Source: Burkholderiales bacterium (GTDB taxonomy: Bacteria > Pseudomonadota > Gammaproteobacteria > Burkholderiales > Burkholderiaceae_C). From it: a stretch of DNA of 53,983 nucleotides. The stretch covers positions 1-53,983 of the forward strand of contig JAEKLF010000058.1 in NCBI GenBank assembly GCA_019509985.1. Direction: 5' to 3'. The position numbers were made by a program, and so were the translations under genes. Positions 1 to 8,019 of the stretch are shown here, piece after piece (positions within the stretch are counted from its first letter, which is position 1; every line of letters begins with the position of its first letter). Under the pieces are notes generated by a model. It was not told the origin of the DNA. It made no database searches and saw only the letters and a list, made by a program, of their open reading frames with translations.

Positions 1-2
1 TG

Positions 3-416
3 GACAACCTCGTCTTCCACCCCACCGAGGCGCGCGTCATCGCCGTGCTGGACTGGGAGCTGTCCACGCTGGGCCATCCGCTCGCGGACTTCAGCTACCA
101 CTGCATGAGCTGGCACATCCAGACCTCGGGCGCCGCGCGTGGCCTGGGCGGCAAGAACCTCGTCGAGCTGGGCATTCCGAGCGAGCGCGAGTACGTGCAG
201 CGCTACTGCGAGCGCACCGGTCGTGCGGACGTGAACGCCGTCATGGCGGACTGGAACTTCTACATGGCCTACAACATGTTCCGCATCGCGGCCATCGTGC
301 AGGGCATTGCCAAACGCGTCGTGGACGGCACCGCCTCCAGCGCCCAGGCCAAGGAGACGGCGGCGAGCGTGAGGCCGCTGTCGCAGCTGGCCTGGAGCTT
401 CGCGCAGAAGGCGTGA
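3..416 (+). CDS. Phosphotransferase family protein, C-terminal part (5' truncated)
   Basis: The reading frame is open from the first complete codon at position 3 and ends at TGA 414-416, so only the last ~137 residues are present. It opens with DNLVFHP, which fits the end of the catalytic loop (H-G-D-x-x-x-N) of aminoglycoside/choline-kinase-like phosphotransferases. It continues with VLDWELSTLGHPLADF, the metal-binding segment typical of the kinase-like domain related to the N-terminus of human ACAD10/11. Such proteins usually sit near acyl-CoA dehydrogenase genes, but the upstream neighbour lies outside the window. The substrate is unknown; small-molecule phosphorylation is inferred from the family only. 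It converges on the next minus-strand gene across a perfect hairpin. Confidence 0.85.
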   Translation, partial: DNLVFHPTEARVIAVLDWELSTLGHPLADFSYHCMSWHIQTSGAARGLGGKNLVELGIPSEREYVQRYCERTGRADVNAVMADWNFYMAYNMFRIAAIVQGIAKRVVDGTASSAQAKETAASVRPLSQLAWSFAQKA

Positions 417-475
417 GCCCTCGCCCAGTCCGCAGACGCTGAACGCGCGCGGCCTGACCGGTCCCCCGACGGGAC

Positions 476-510
476 GGCGATGTTTGCGGCATTGAGCCGC
501 AAACATCGCC
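476..510. terminator. Perfect 15-bp hairpin between convergent genes
   Basis: Arms GGCGATGTTTGCGGC (476-490) and GCCGCAAACATCGCC (496-510) are exact reverse complements around the 5-base loop ATTGA. The hairpin lies between the plus-strand phosphotransferase stop (416) and the minus-strand gene stop (572). No T-tract follows on either strand, so it could be a bidirectional, possibly Rho-assisted, terminator or a 3'-end stabiliser. Confidence 0.6.
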
Positions 511-571
511 AAGGCGGGGCCGGCTTGGAGCGGCCCTGCGCTCGGCCCGGAACAGCCAGGCGACTGAAGCG

Positions 572-1309
572 TCAGGTCACATCGCCAGGGCGCGTCGATG
601 GCGTCCAGGCGACGGACGTCGTGGTCGGCCAGGCGCCGGCGTCGGACAGCCGGCCGTTGACACGCCGCGCCTCGCGCGCCGCGCATTCGAGCAGGCGCAC
701 CAGACCCTGGACCTGCGGCAGTTCGGCCTGGCTCATCTCGGTACGCAGATAGAGGTTACCGCGCATGCTCATCAGCACGAAGGGATGGCCCTCGGGCAGC
801 AGGTCCTGGCTGGCCTGGGCCAGCGCCTCGCTGAACTCGCCGTCCAGCCAGGCGCCGGTCAACTCCTTGGTCACGCCGACGACGCCGTAGCGCTGGCGCA
901 CGATCTGCGAGGCCGCGTTGTTGAACTTGGGGAACATCACCAGCCAGCGCATCTCCTCCGGCGTGTCGGTGTCGACGCGGGTCTTGAGGGTGTCGGTGTA
1001 GGCCTCGAAGACGGCGCGCTCGAGGTTCTCCATCAGCGCGCGGCACAGCACCATCAGCTGCAGGTCGGGGTGCAGGCCCATCTCGCAGCGCATGCGCAGT
1101 TCCGACCCCGGCAGGTAGCTGCGCTGCGACACGCCCCATTCGATGCGCAGCGGTCCGGGCTGGGCCTTGGGATGCTCGATGAGGAAGCCCTGGCCGTCGC
1201 GCGTCGGCGTGAACGTCGCACCGCGCGCCTCGGCCCATTCCTGGATCGGACGCCAGCGTGCCGCGTTGGCACGGGTCTCGAGCCAGTGCTTGACTTGCTT
1301 TACCACCAT
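572..1309 (-). CDS. Uncharacterised protein (245 aa)
   Basis: I do not recognise this family. The frame stays open upstream to 1591, but that part is antisense to the GST gene. ATG at 1309 (MVVKQVKHW) is chosen because it lies just outside the GST 5' region and begins the segment with protein-like composition. The product is soluble, with no signal peptide or membrane helix. It has a mixed alpha/beta look, with a Trp-rich start (HWLE, RWRPIQEW), a central LHPDLQLMVLCRAL helix and a C-terminal GNLYLRTEM strand/helix. No strong Shine-Dalgarno sequence precedes the start. It is divergent from the GST gene across ~60 bp, so the two may share a promoter region. Confidence 0.65.
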   Translation of the reverse strand: MVVKQVKHWLETRANAARWRPIQEWAEARGATFTPTRDGQGFLIEHPKAQPGPLRIEWGVSQRSYLPGSELRMRCEMGLHPDLQLMVLCRALMENLERAVFEAYTDTLKTRVDTDTPEEMRWLVMFPKFNNAASQIVRQRYGVVGVTKELTGAWLDGEFSEALAQASQDLLPEGHPFVLMSMRGNLYLRTEMSQAELPQVQGLVRLLECAAREARRVNGRLSDAGAWPTTTSVAWTPSTRPGDVT

Positions 1310-1370
1310 GAGTCGTGAGGAAGTCTGAGAATGGGGCCTGCTTGCTAGGCGCACTGCACGGAGGCGACGA

Positions 1371-2063
1371 ATGATCGAAGTGTATTCATGGCCCACCCCT
1401 AACGGGCATAAGGTGCACATCATGCTGGAGGAGTGCGGCCTTGCGTACCGGGTGCATCCCGTGGACATCGGCGCCGGCGACCAGTTCGCGCCCGCCTTCC
1501 TCGCAATCAGCCCGAACAACAAGATCCCCGCGCTGACCGATTCCGACGGCCCCGACGGCGCGCCCATCTCGCTGTTCGAGAGCGGCGCCATCCTGCTCTA
1601 CCTCGCCGGCAAGGCCGGCAAGCTGCTGCCCGCCGACGTGCGCGGCAAATACGAGGTGCTGCAGTGGCTGATGTTCCAGATGGGCGGCGTGGGCCCCATG
1701 CTGGGCCAGGCGCATCACTTCCGCATCTATGCGCCCGAGAAGATCAGCTACGCCATCGACCGCTACACCAACGAGGCCAAGCGGCTTTACAGCGTCATCA
1801 ACAAACGCCTGGCGCACACTACCTACCTGGGCGGACGCGAGTACAGCATCGCCGACATCGCCGTCTTCCCGTGGCTGCGCTCGTGGAAGAACCAGGGCGT
1901 GGAGATGGGCGACTACCCGCATCTGAAGGGTTGGTTCGACGAGATCGCCAAGCGCCCCGCGGTGCAACGCGGCCTGGAAGTGCTGGCCGGCGCTCGCAAG
2001 CCGCTGACGGACGACAAGGCGCGTGAGGTGCTGTTCGGCAAGCGGCAGGTGGAGCAGCGCTGA
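1371..2063 (+). CDS. Glutathione S-transferase (YfcG/YghU-like, nu class)
   Basis: This 230-aa protein has the two-domain cytosolic GST layout. The thioredoxin-like N-terminal domain spans ~1-85, with SWPTPNGHKV at the glutathione site, the cis-proline in NNKIPAL (Pro53) and the ESGAI gamma-glutamyl-binding segment (70-74). An all-helical C-terminal domain follows, with the SIADIAVFPWL motif at its core. The active site resembles the bacterial YfcG/YghU (nu-class) group, which uses Thr/Asn chemistry and has disulfide-bond reductase activity. A good ribosome site, GGAGGCGACGA, directly precedes ATG 1371. It is a single-gene unit convergent with the eCIS block; only 15 bp separate its stop from that of the cargo gene. 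Confidence 0.92.
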   Translation: MIEVYSWPTPNGHKVHIMLEECGLAYRVHPVDIGAGDQFAPAFLAISPNNKIPALTDSDGPDGAPISLFESGAILLYLAGKAGKLLPADVRGKYEVLQWLMFQMGGVGPMLGQAHHFRIYAPEKISYAIDRYTNEAKRLYSVINKRLAHTTYLGGREYSIADIAVFPWLRSWKNQGVEMGDYPHLKGWFDEIAKRPAVQRGLEVLAGARKPLTDDKAREVLFGKRQVEQR

Positions 2064-2078
2064 GGGCGCCTTCCACGC

Positions 2079-5000
2079 TCAGGGGCCGCTCAGGTGACCC
2101 TGCGCGTTCCAGCTGGCATGCGCCTCCGAGATGAGCCGGGCCTTCCAGCTCTTGTCAGGGTCCTTCTGCAACGCATTGCTGACTCCCACCAACCCTGTGG
2201 CCAGCAGGCCGTTCCATTGGGCCTTGAATAGGCCCATCGCCTTGGCGTTCAGCCTATCGCAATCGGCCTTGGTCTTTGCGGCCGCGGCGATCTTCTGGCT
2301 GGCGGATTGCCGCTTCTTCACCGTCGACTTGGAGGAGCCGTAGGCATCCCCGGCCAATTCATCGCCCACCGCAGAGAACAAACTGCTGCGCCGTACGTGG
2401 GCGTTGACCTCCGATACCGTTTTCCCCGAATCTGGCGCGCGGCCGATGATGGACACGTTGGTCGCCAACGGCTTTGCCTTGGACGACACATTGATGCCAC
2501 TGGCCGGCATCGCCACGTCGCCGCCAATCTCGACACCGTTCGCTGTCGTGTCCAGTGATTGACCGCTGTCCGCCAGGCGCTTGGCTTCGGCCAGCACATC
2601 GGTCAGCGCGGTGGGCTGGTGGGCCACGTCGTGCACGGCCGACTTCAGCCAGATCGCCGCCAGCCCCGGCCCGTCGCCCTTCAGCGCTGCCAGCCGCCCC
2701 TGACCGTAAGCCAGCATGCGCGCTCCCAGGGCGGGGTGAACCTTCGAGATCGGCGTCGAGGCTGCCTTGTAGAACTCGCCCATGGACCCCAGCAAGATCT
2801 TCTGCGGCGCATGGTGTGACTCACCGGCGGCCTTTTTTACCGCCTTGGGCTTGGGCACCTTGTGCGTGCCCACCGCCCATTGCGCGGACTCCTTACTGAC
2901 CTTGCCCGTTACCTTGGGGCTGGCCGTGTAGAACCAGTAGTAGTCCTTGCCCTGCTTCTCGGCCCCGATAGTCTTGAACACCGGGTGCGCACGCTTCACG
3001 GCGGCCAGTTCCTCGTTGAGCTGCTCGGGCTCCGAAACGCCGTCTGAATACTTGGTCACGACCGCGTCGATGGCCACCTTGCCCGCGTCGATCTTCTTCT
3101 GCTTCTCGGGGTCGGTGCCGTCCTTGGCGCCCTTGCCGAACAGCTTCTTCACCATGGCCACGATCTTCGCAATGACCTTGTCGATCGCCCCATCCACCTT
3201 GCTCTGCACCTTCTTGATGAAGCCCTGGATCTTCTCGCTGATGCCCGACAGCCCCAGCAGCCGCGCCAGGAAGCCGATGACGACGGGGATCGCCGCGGCC
3301 AGCGACTTCTCGATCCAGGCGATGGCGCCGCCGATGGCGCCCGTCGCAATCGCGTAGACCGAGTTGATGACCGCCTCGACCAGCGCCATGATCTGCTGCG
3401 CCTTCTCGATGACGAACATGACCACGTTGTAGATGGCGATGATGGCCTGGATGATGGCGCCGGCCGGGTTGAACATCGACACCACCTTGGTCACGGCCTG
3501 CTTCACGACCGTCTCGATGAGCCAGTCCTGGATCGCGCCGATGACCATCTCCTTCAGCGTCGACAAGTCCTCCTTGACCTTCTCCCACAGCGCCGCCACG
3601 CCGCCGGTGAACAGCGCCTGCACGTACTCGACCAGCTTCTCGATGACGGCCACCGCCGTCTCGCCGATCAGCTTCACGGCCTTGGCACGTAGCTTGGGGT
3701 AGGTGATGCCCAGCACATCCAGTACGAGCTTGAACACCGACATCAGGCTCAGGTCGCTGGGCAACGTGATGCCTGCCCCCGCCAACGACCCCAGCAGCCA
3801 TTTGAAGAACCCCGCCTTCAGGTGGGTCCAGATGTTGCCGACGAAGGCGTTGAAGCCGCCCTTCACCGCCGCGATCAGGTTGCCGAGGAAGCCGATCGGG
3901 TCGTCCAGGATGAGCTGGATGGTCTCCATGCCCTTCTTCAGCAGGCCCAGCAGCTTGGCCTTGAACTCCATCAGCGCCTTGACGATCTCGCCCAGCTTTT
4001 CCAGGAAGCCGGCCACCAGGCCCTTGTTCTCCTCCTGCATCTGCTTCAAGGCCTCGTCGGCCTTGTCGAAGGCCTCCTTGTATTTCTGCGCCAGGCCTTG
4101 GGCGATCTCGTTCTTCTTGCTCTCAATGCCGTCTTCCAGTTCCTTGAAGCGGTCGGTCACCGCGGTCTCGGCGGCCTTGCCGGCAGCCTGCAGGTTGGCG
4201 GGCAGGCCGGCCACGTAGGCCTTGATCTCCGCCTGCCCCGCGGCCACCTCGGCCTTGGCTTCGGCCAGGCGCCGCTCCACGAGCGCGGCCACGCGGTCGA
4301 TCAGCTCGTCCATGGCGCGCGTGAACATCGCCCGGCCCTGTGTGTAGAACACGTTGGCCTCGTCGGGCAGCCCCAGCGCCGCATCGCGCAACCAGCGCGC
4401 CAGGCCGACGAGCGGGATGCTCAGGTAGCGGCGCAGCTTGTAGTCGAAGATCTTGTCGTCGACGAAGGCCTTCATCTGCGCTATTGCCGCGTCCACGCCG
4501 GGGTCGAAGATGGCGCTGACTTCGCCATCCAGCCCGCTCAGCTTGGCCTCGACCCGGGTCTTGGTGCGCGTGTAGATCCCCTCGATGGTGGTCGCCACCT
4601 TGGCGCGCTCGGCCTCCTCCTTGGCCGCCTGCTGTTGCTGGCGGCTCAACACCTTGGCATTGCCGGCGCCCTTGCGGCCGGCCATCAGCAGCGACCCGGT
4701 GCGTGCCGCGCCCGCCGCCTGCGCGCCGGCCTTGCCGAGCACGGCGGCCTCCTTGCCGCGGAATTGCCCGGGTGCCTTGTCGGCCTGCGCCGCCACCTTG
4801 CCCTTGGCATCGGCCACCGCCGAGAAGCGCGGGTCGTTGGCCTTGGGCAGGCTCTCGGGCTTGACCTTCTCGTCCTTCAGCGCCTGCTCGGTGTCCTTCT
4901 TGGTCTCCTGCAGCGACACCTCCTGCGGCTTGGCCGGTTCGGGCATGGCCTGGCCGCCGGCGATGGGCGGCGCACCGGCGACTGGTTCAGCCGGCAGCGG

Positions 5001-5456
5001 CGCGCTCGGCTGCTCGGGCACGGCACCGGCGTCGGGTGGCTTCTTGACGGCCTTGTCGGCGGGGCCGGTCGCAGCGTCCTTCTGCTGCGACACGCCGCCG
5101 CTGGCCGCGCCTTTCATCTGGCCCTGCGCGCCGCCCTCCATGAACTTCTCGGTGTCGCCCAGCGTCTTGGGCATGGCCTTGTCGATCTCGGCGCGCAGCA
5201 GGGCCTTGAAGGAGGTGGGTTGGGGCTTGGGAGCGGGCGCTTCCTTGACCGCGTCGACGACTTTGGCCTTGGCGCCGGCCAGGCGCTCGTTGGCGGGAGG
5301 CTTGGCGGACTTGCTGGCTTGCTTTGCCTTGGTGGCAGCGGTCGGGCGCTGCTTCAACTTGGTGGCGCCGGACTTGACTTGCTCCGTCACCGCGACGAAG
5401 CGCGGATCGCTCTTGGGCTTGGCGACGCGGGGGGCGAAGGAGCGGGGGACGAGCAT
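2079..5456 (-). CDS. Candidate eCIS cargo / polymorphic-toxin-like protein (1125 aa)
   Basis: This is the last gene of the eCIS block. The open frame continues upstream into the palindromic element, but MLVPRSFAPRVA at 5456 is the plausible start. Layout: residues 1-280 are low-complexity Ala/Lys/Pro with two DPRF-x-AV motifs (~17 and ~206). Residues ~290-510 are helical and coiled-coil-like, including YTRTKTRVEAKLSGLD and the stretch around GLPDEANVFYTQGR. Residues ~515-770 form a long run of Ala/Gly-rich amphipathic or hydrophobic helices (for example FNPAGAIIQAIIAIYN). After a charged linker comes a distinct ~245-aa C-terminal domain containing SHHAPQ (880-885) and a second His cluster, AVHDVAHQPT. 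The helical core resembles, from memory, the conserved middle of cargo proteins in other eCIS loci, with variable C-terminal effector tips. Nuclease or other toxin activity is inference; no immunity gene is evident next to it. Confidence 0.65.
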   Translation of the reverse strand: MLVPRSFAPRVAKPKSDPRFVAVTEQVKSGATKLKQRPTAATKAKQASKSAKPPANERLAGAKAKVVDAVKEAPAPKPQPTSFKALLRAEIDKAMPKTLGDTEKFMEGGAQGQMKGAASGGVSQQKDAATGPADKAVKKPPDAGAVPEQPSAPLPAEPVAGAPPIAGGQAMPEPAKPQEVSLQETKKDTEQALKDEKVKPESLPKANDPRFSAVADAKGKVAAQADKAPGQFRGKEAAVLGKAGAQAAGAARTGSLLMAGRKGAGNAKVLSRQQQQAAKEEAERAKVATTIEGIYTRTKTRVEAKLSGLDGEVSAIFDPGVDAAIAQMKAFVDDKIFDYKLRRYLSIPLVGLARWLRDAALGLPDEANVFYTQGRAMFTRAMDELIDRVAALVERRLAEAKAEVAAGQAEIKAYVAGLPANLQAAGKAAETAVTDRFKELEDGIESKKNEIAQGLAQKYKEAFDKADEALKQMQEENKGLVAGFLEKLGEIVKALMEFKAKLLGLLKKGMETIQLILDDPIGFLGNLIAAVKGGFNAFVGNIWTHLKAGFFKWLLGSLAGAGITLPSDLSLMSVFKLVLDVLGITYPKLRAKAVKLIGETAVAVIEKLVEYVQALFTGGVAALWEKVKEDLSTLKEMVIGAIQDWLIETVVKQAVTKVVSMFNPAGAIIQAIIAIYNVVMFVIEKAQQIMALVEAVINSVYAIATGAIGGAIAWIEKSLAAAIPVVIGFLARLLGLSGISEKIQGFIKKVQSKVDGAIDKVIAKIVAMVKKLFGKGAKDGTDPEKQKKIDAGKVAIDAVVTKYSDGVSEPEQLNEELAAVKRAHPVFKTIGAEKQGKDYYWFYTASPKVTGKVSKESAQWAVGTHKVPKPKAVKKAAGESHHAPQKILLGSMGEFYKAASTPISKVHPALGARMLAYGQGRLAALKGDGPGLAAIWLKSAVHDVAHQPTALTDVLAEAKRLADSGQSLDTTANGVEIGGDVAMPASGINVSSKAKPLATNVSIIGRAPDSGKTVSEVNAHVRRSSLFSAVGDELAGDAYGSSKSTVKKRQSASQKIAAAAKTKADCDRLNAKAMGLFKAQWNGLLATGLVGVSNALQKDPDKSWKARLISEAHASWNAQGHLSGP

Positions 5457-5474
5457 GTCAGTTGTCTCGTCGTT

Positions 5475-6098
5475 GCGCTTGCTTGGTGGCCGGGCCCAGC
5501 CGGGAGTTCGCCCCGGCGGCCGACCTTCTTTTTGAGCGACCAAAAAGAAGGCAAAAAGTCGCCAAGGCAAAAAGTCGCCCCCGACCGCGCCGCCCTTCGC
5601 TGCGCTGCGGGTTCCCTGTGGTGCTCAGACCTCAAGCCCCCGTGCGGAACTCCCTTCGCTACGCTCCGGTCAGACAGCCGCACGGAGTCAGTCCTTGAAG
5701 TTCGCTGCGCGAACGGGCTTGCGGTCTTCCGCTCCTCGGCGGCGCTAAAAGGGGGATGATTGAACAGCCGGCGCCAGCCGGCTTGTGGGCCTGGCTGTTG
5801 ACTGTTGGGCTGTTTTGAAACTCCCCCTTTAAAACCGCCGACAAGCGCAGAAGGCCAAGGCGCGAGCGAAGCTCGCTTCAAGCACTGACTCGCGACGCTT
5901 GTTTGAACGGAGCGTAGCGGCGCGAGTTCGGCGCGGCCTTGGCCTTCGAGCGTCGCAGGGCATCCGAAGGGCGGTTTTGTCGGGGCGTCTTTGGCTTCGC
6001 CGCTCTGCGAGAACTTGGTTACTTCTTTGGACGGCCAAAGAAGTAACTCGCCCACGGGGGCGAGTCCCCGCACGCCACTGGCCACCAAGCCAAAGCAC
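5475..6098. repeat. Long imperfect palindromic intergenic element, copy A (~620 bp)
   Basis: The 658-bp gap between the cargo and ATPase genes is almost entirely this element and holds no credible gene. The left end has an 11-bp hairpin, CCTTCTTTTTG (5524-5534) with CAAAAAGAAGG (5541-5551). The right end has a 13-bp hairpin, GTTACTTCTTTGG (6018-6030) with CCAAAGAAGTAAC (6035-6047). Between them are nested inverted repeats (a CGCTACGCTCCGGT-like block reappears inverted as GAACGGAGCGTAGCG) around a central AACAGCCGGCGCCAGCCGG core. The outer edges read TTGGTGG inward on one side and CCACCAA on the other. A second copy lies at 18868-19443. The hairpins could attenuate transcription from the ATPase gene into the cargo gene. 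No transposase is encoded. Confidence 0.8.
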
Positions 6099-6114
6099 CC
6101 GGCCACGACCACCT

Positions 6115-8019
6115 TCAAAGCCGACTCAGCGGACACAACCCACCCCCTCGCCGGTACTCCCTCTGCAACGCTTCGAGCAACAACCCAGCATTCACGGCGC
6201 CACCACAGGCCAGCGCGGCGGACACCGCATCCAGCACCACATTGCGCACCTGCCCTCCCGCCAACGTACAAGCCTCCGCCACCGCACTCAGCTGCGCATC
6301 ACTCAGCCCGTGGTCCACCGGCAGATGCGCCTGCCACAGCCTCAAGCGCTCGGCGAACTCAGGCGCGCGAAACGGGATGACGAAATCGAAACGGCGCATG
6401 AAGGCCGAGTCGATGCGCGCGAGCGCATTCGTCGTCACCAGCACCAGCCCTTGGTGGCTCTCCAGCCGCTGCAGCAGGAAGTTGGTCTCCAGGTTGGCAT
6501 AGCGGTCGTTGCTGGAGCCGACTTCCGTGCGTGGCGCCAGCAACGCGTCGCCTTCGTCCAGCAGCAACATCACGTCCAGCGCCTGCGCGGCGGATAGCAG
6601 CCGGTGCAGGTTGCGCTCCGTCTCGCCGATGTATTTGCTGACCACCGCCGACAGATCCAGCCGGAACAGCGGCAGCCCCAGCTCGCGCGCCAGCACCTGG
6701 GCCGCCAGCGTCTTGCCCGTCCCCGAGGGGCCGGCCAGCAGCGCGCGCACGCCGGCGTTCAGCCGCGCCGCGAAGGCCGCCGGCAGCGCGCCGCCCAACC
6801 GGTCGCGCTGCTGGCAGCGCGCGGCCAGCGCGGCGAGGTCACGCTTCAAGGTGTCGTCCAGCACCAGCGCATCGGGCGGGGCCTGGGCCGGGTCCAGACG
6901 CTGAGCCAGGCGTGCCAGGCCCGCCGCGCCGCCGGCGAGTGCGGCTTCGCGCAAGGCCGACTCGTCGATGGCCTCGGCACGACGCAGCGCCCGATGCAGG
7001 TGGCCGCAGGCAAGATGCAGGCGCGCGGCCAGGCCTTCGGCATCGGCCAGGCCCGGTCGGACCTGCTGGATCAGCGCCAGGCGCTGGGCGTAGTCCGGCA
7101 GCGGCAGGCTGATGGACAGCGCGTCTGTGGGAAGGCCTTCAAGGCCGTCCTCGTCGGCCGCGACGATGGCGTAGTCGCCGGCCAGCACCGGCAGCTTCAG
7201 CGCCTCGCCGGGCGTCGCGTCCACGCGCAGCAGCGTCAGCGCGCCGCACAGCGCGGCCAAGGCTGCGAGCGTGGCCGGCGGCGGGCTGCTTGCATCGAGC
7301 CGGCAGGCCAGCACCGGCCGCCCCTGCTCGCGCGCCAGCGCCGCGACCAGGCTGCCGCGGCCGTTGTGCTCGGGGCCGCGCACCAGCAGCGGCTGCCCCT
7401 GCCAGCGCGCGAGGCGCTCCCGGGTCGCGGCTGTCAGCACCAGATCGGCCAGCGCTGGCGCGGTCTCTGCGGCGCGCAGCCTCAGGCCCGGCGCCGGGTC
7501 GACGAAGGGCTCGCCGCGCAGCGCGGCCCAGCAGGCCTCGTCCACCTCGAAGCGCTGCGCCGCACGCGGCTGGCCGGGCGATTCGGGCTTCAGCACACCG
7601 GCCTGCAGCAGCGCGCGCAGTGCCGGCCTCAGGCCCTCGCCCGGCAGGTTGCCGAAGCTTTGCTGCAGCAATGCCGGCCCGGGCTGGGCGCCATCGTCGC
7701 CCAAGGCCTGGTTCAGCGCCTCGAAGAGCTGGCCAAAGCGGCGATCCTCTTCGACGAGGCCGTGCACCAGCCACAGCTCCACGGCGCTCTGCGGCCAGTC
7801 GCGCGCCAGCTGCATGAGGCCGGGATGCACCGGTGCCTCGTCGGGCAGAGCCTCGAAGGCCGCGGCGTACTCCAGCGCGAAGTCAAAGCGCTCGGCCACC
7901 TCGGCCTCGCCGAGCAGTTCTTGAGCCGCCTGCACGACCCGCCAGGCCGCCGCCAGCAGCAGGCCCCGCAACGCGGTGGCGGCCTGCGGCCACAGATTGG
8001 GGCGGTCATCGGCCCGCAT
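6115..8019 (-). CDS. AAA+ ATPase of the contractile injection system (Afp15/Pvc15-like)
   Basis: This 634-aa protein has a C-terminal AAA+ module. Walker A GPSGTGKT is at about 430-437, Walker B LLLDEGDALL at ~485-494, and a sensor/arginine-finger region with FMRRFD at ~540. The lid segment contains GGQVRNVVLDAV. The N-terminal half is helical, Leu/Ala-rich and poorly conserved, as in the eCIS ATPases that follow the tape-measure gene. In Afp and PVC clusters this ATPase is needed for particle assembly or loading, though the exact step is not settled. Start ATG 8019 overlaps the upstream stop as TGATG, so the two are translationally coupled. It is not ClpV: there is a single AAA domain and no N-terminal Clp repeat. 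The palindromic element A separates it from the cargo gene. Confidence 0.88.
   Translation of the reverse strand: MRADDRPNLWPQAATALRGLLLAAAWRVVQAAQELLGEAEVAERFDFALEYAAAFEALPDEAPVHPGLMQLARDWPQSAVELWLVHGLVEEDRRFGQLFEALNQALGDDGAQPGPALLQQSFGNLPGEGLRPALRALLQAGVLKPESPGQPRAAQRFEVDEACWAALRGEPFVDPAPGLRLRAAETAPALADLVLTAATRERLARWQGQPLLVRGPEHNGRGSLVAALAREQGRPVLACRLDASSPPPATLAALAALCGALTLLRVDATPGEALKLPVLAGDYAIVAADEDGLEGLPTDALSISLPLPDYAQRLALIQQVRPGLADAEGLAARLHLACGHLHRALRRAEAIDESALREAALAGGAAGLARLAQRLDPAQAPPDALVLDDTLKRDLAALAARCQQRDRLGGALPAAFAARLNAGVRALLAGPSGTGKTLAAQVLARELGLPLFRLDLSAVVSKYIGETERNLHRLLSAAQALDVMLLLDEGDALLAPRTEVGSSNDRYANLETNFLLQRLESHQGLVLVTTNALARIDSAFMRRFDFVIPFRAPEFAERLRLWQAHLPVDHGLSDAQLSAVAEACTLAGGQVRNVVLDAVSAALACGGAVNAGLLLEALQREYRRGGGLCPLSRL

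Noticed and set aside
480..752. Small plus-strand gene in the convergent gap
   Set aside because: It starts inside the terminator hairpin and is antisense to the downstream gene; composition is Arg/Ala/Ser only.
1310..1591. N-terminal extension of the uncharacterised 245-aa protein
   Set aside because: This part is the antisense of the GST 5' coding region; a start at 1309 removes the overlap.
3822..5759. 645-residue plus-strand open frame
   Set aside because: Leu/Gly/His-rich antisense of the candidate cargo gene, running into the palindromic element.
5475..6098. CRISPR array
   Set aside because: Repeats are nested inverted repeats, not regularly spaced direct repeats with unique spacers.
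5387..6271. Minus-strand open frame across palindromic element A
   Set aside because: Coding-like stretches such as FWSLKKK arise from the repeat hairpins and recur in element B; there is no ribosome site or conserved domain.
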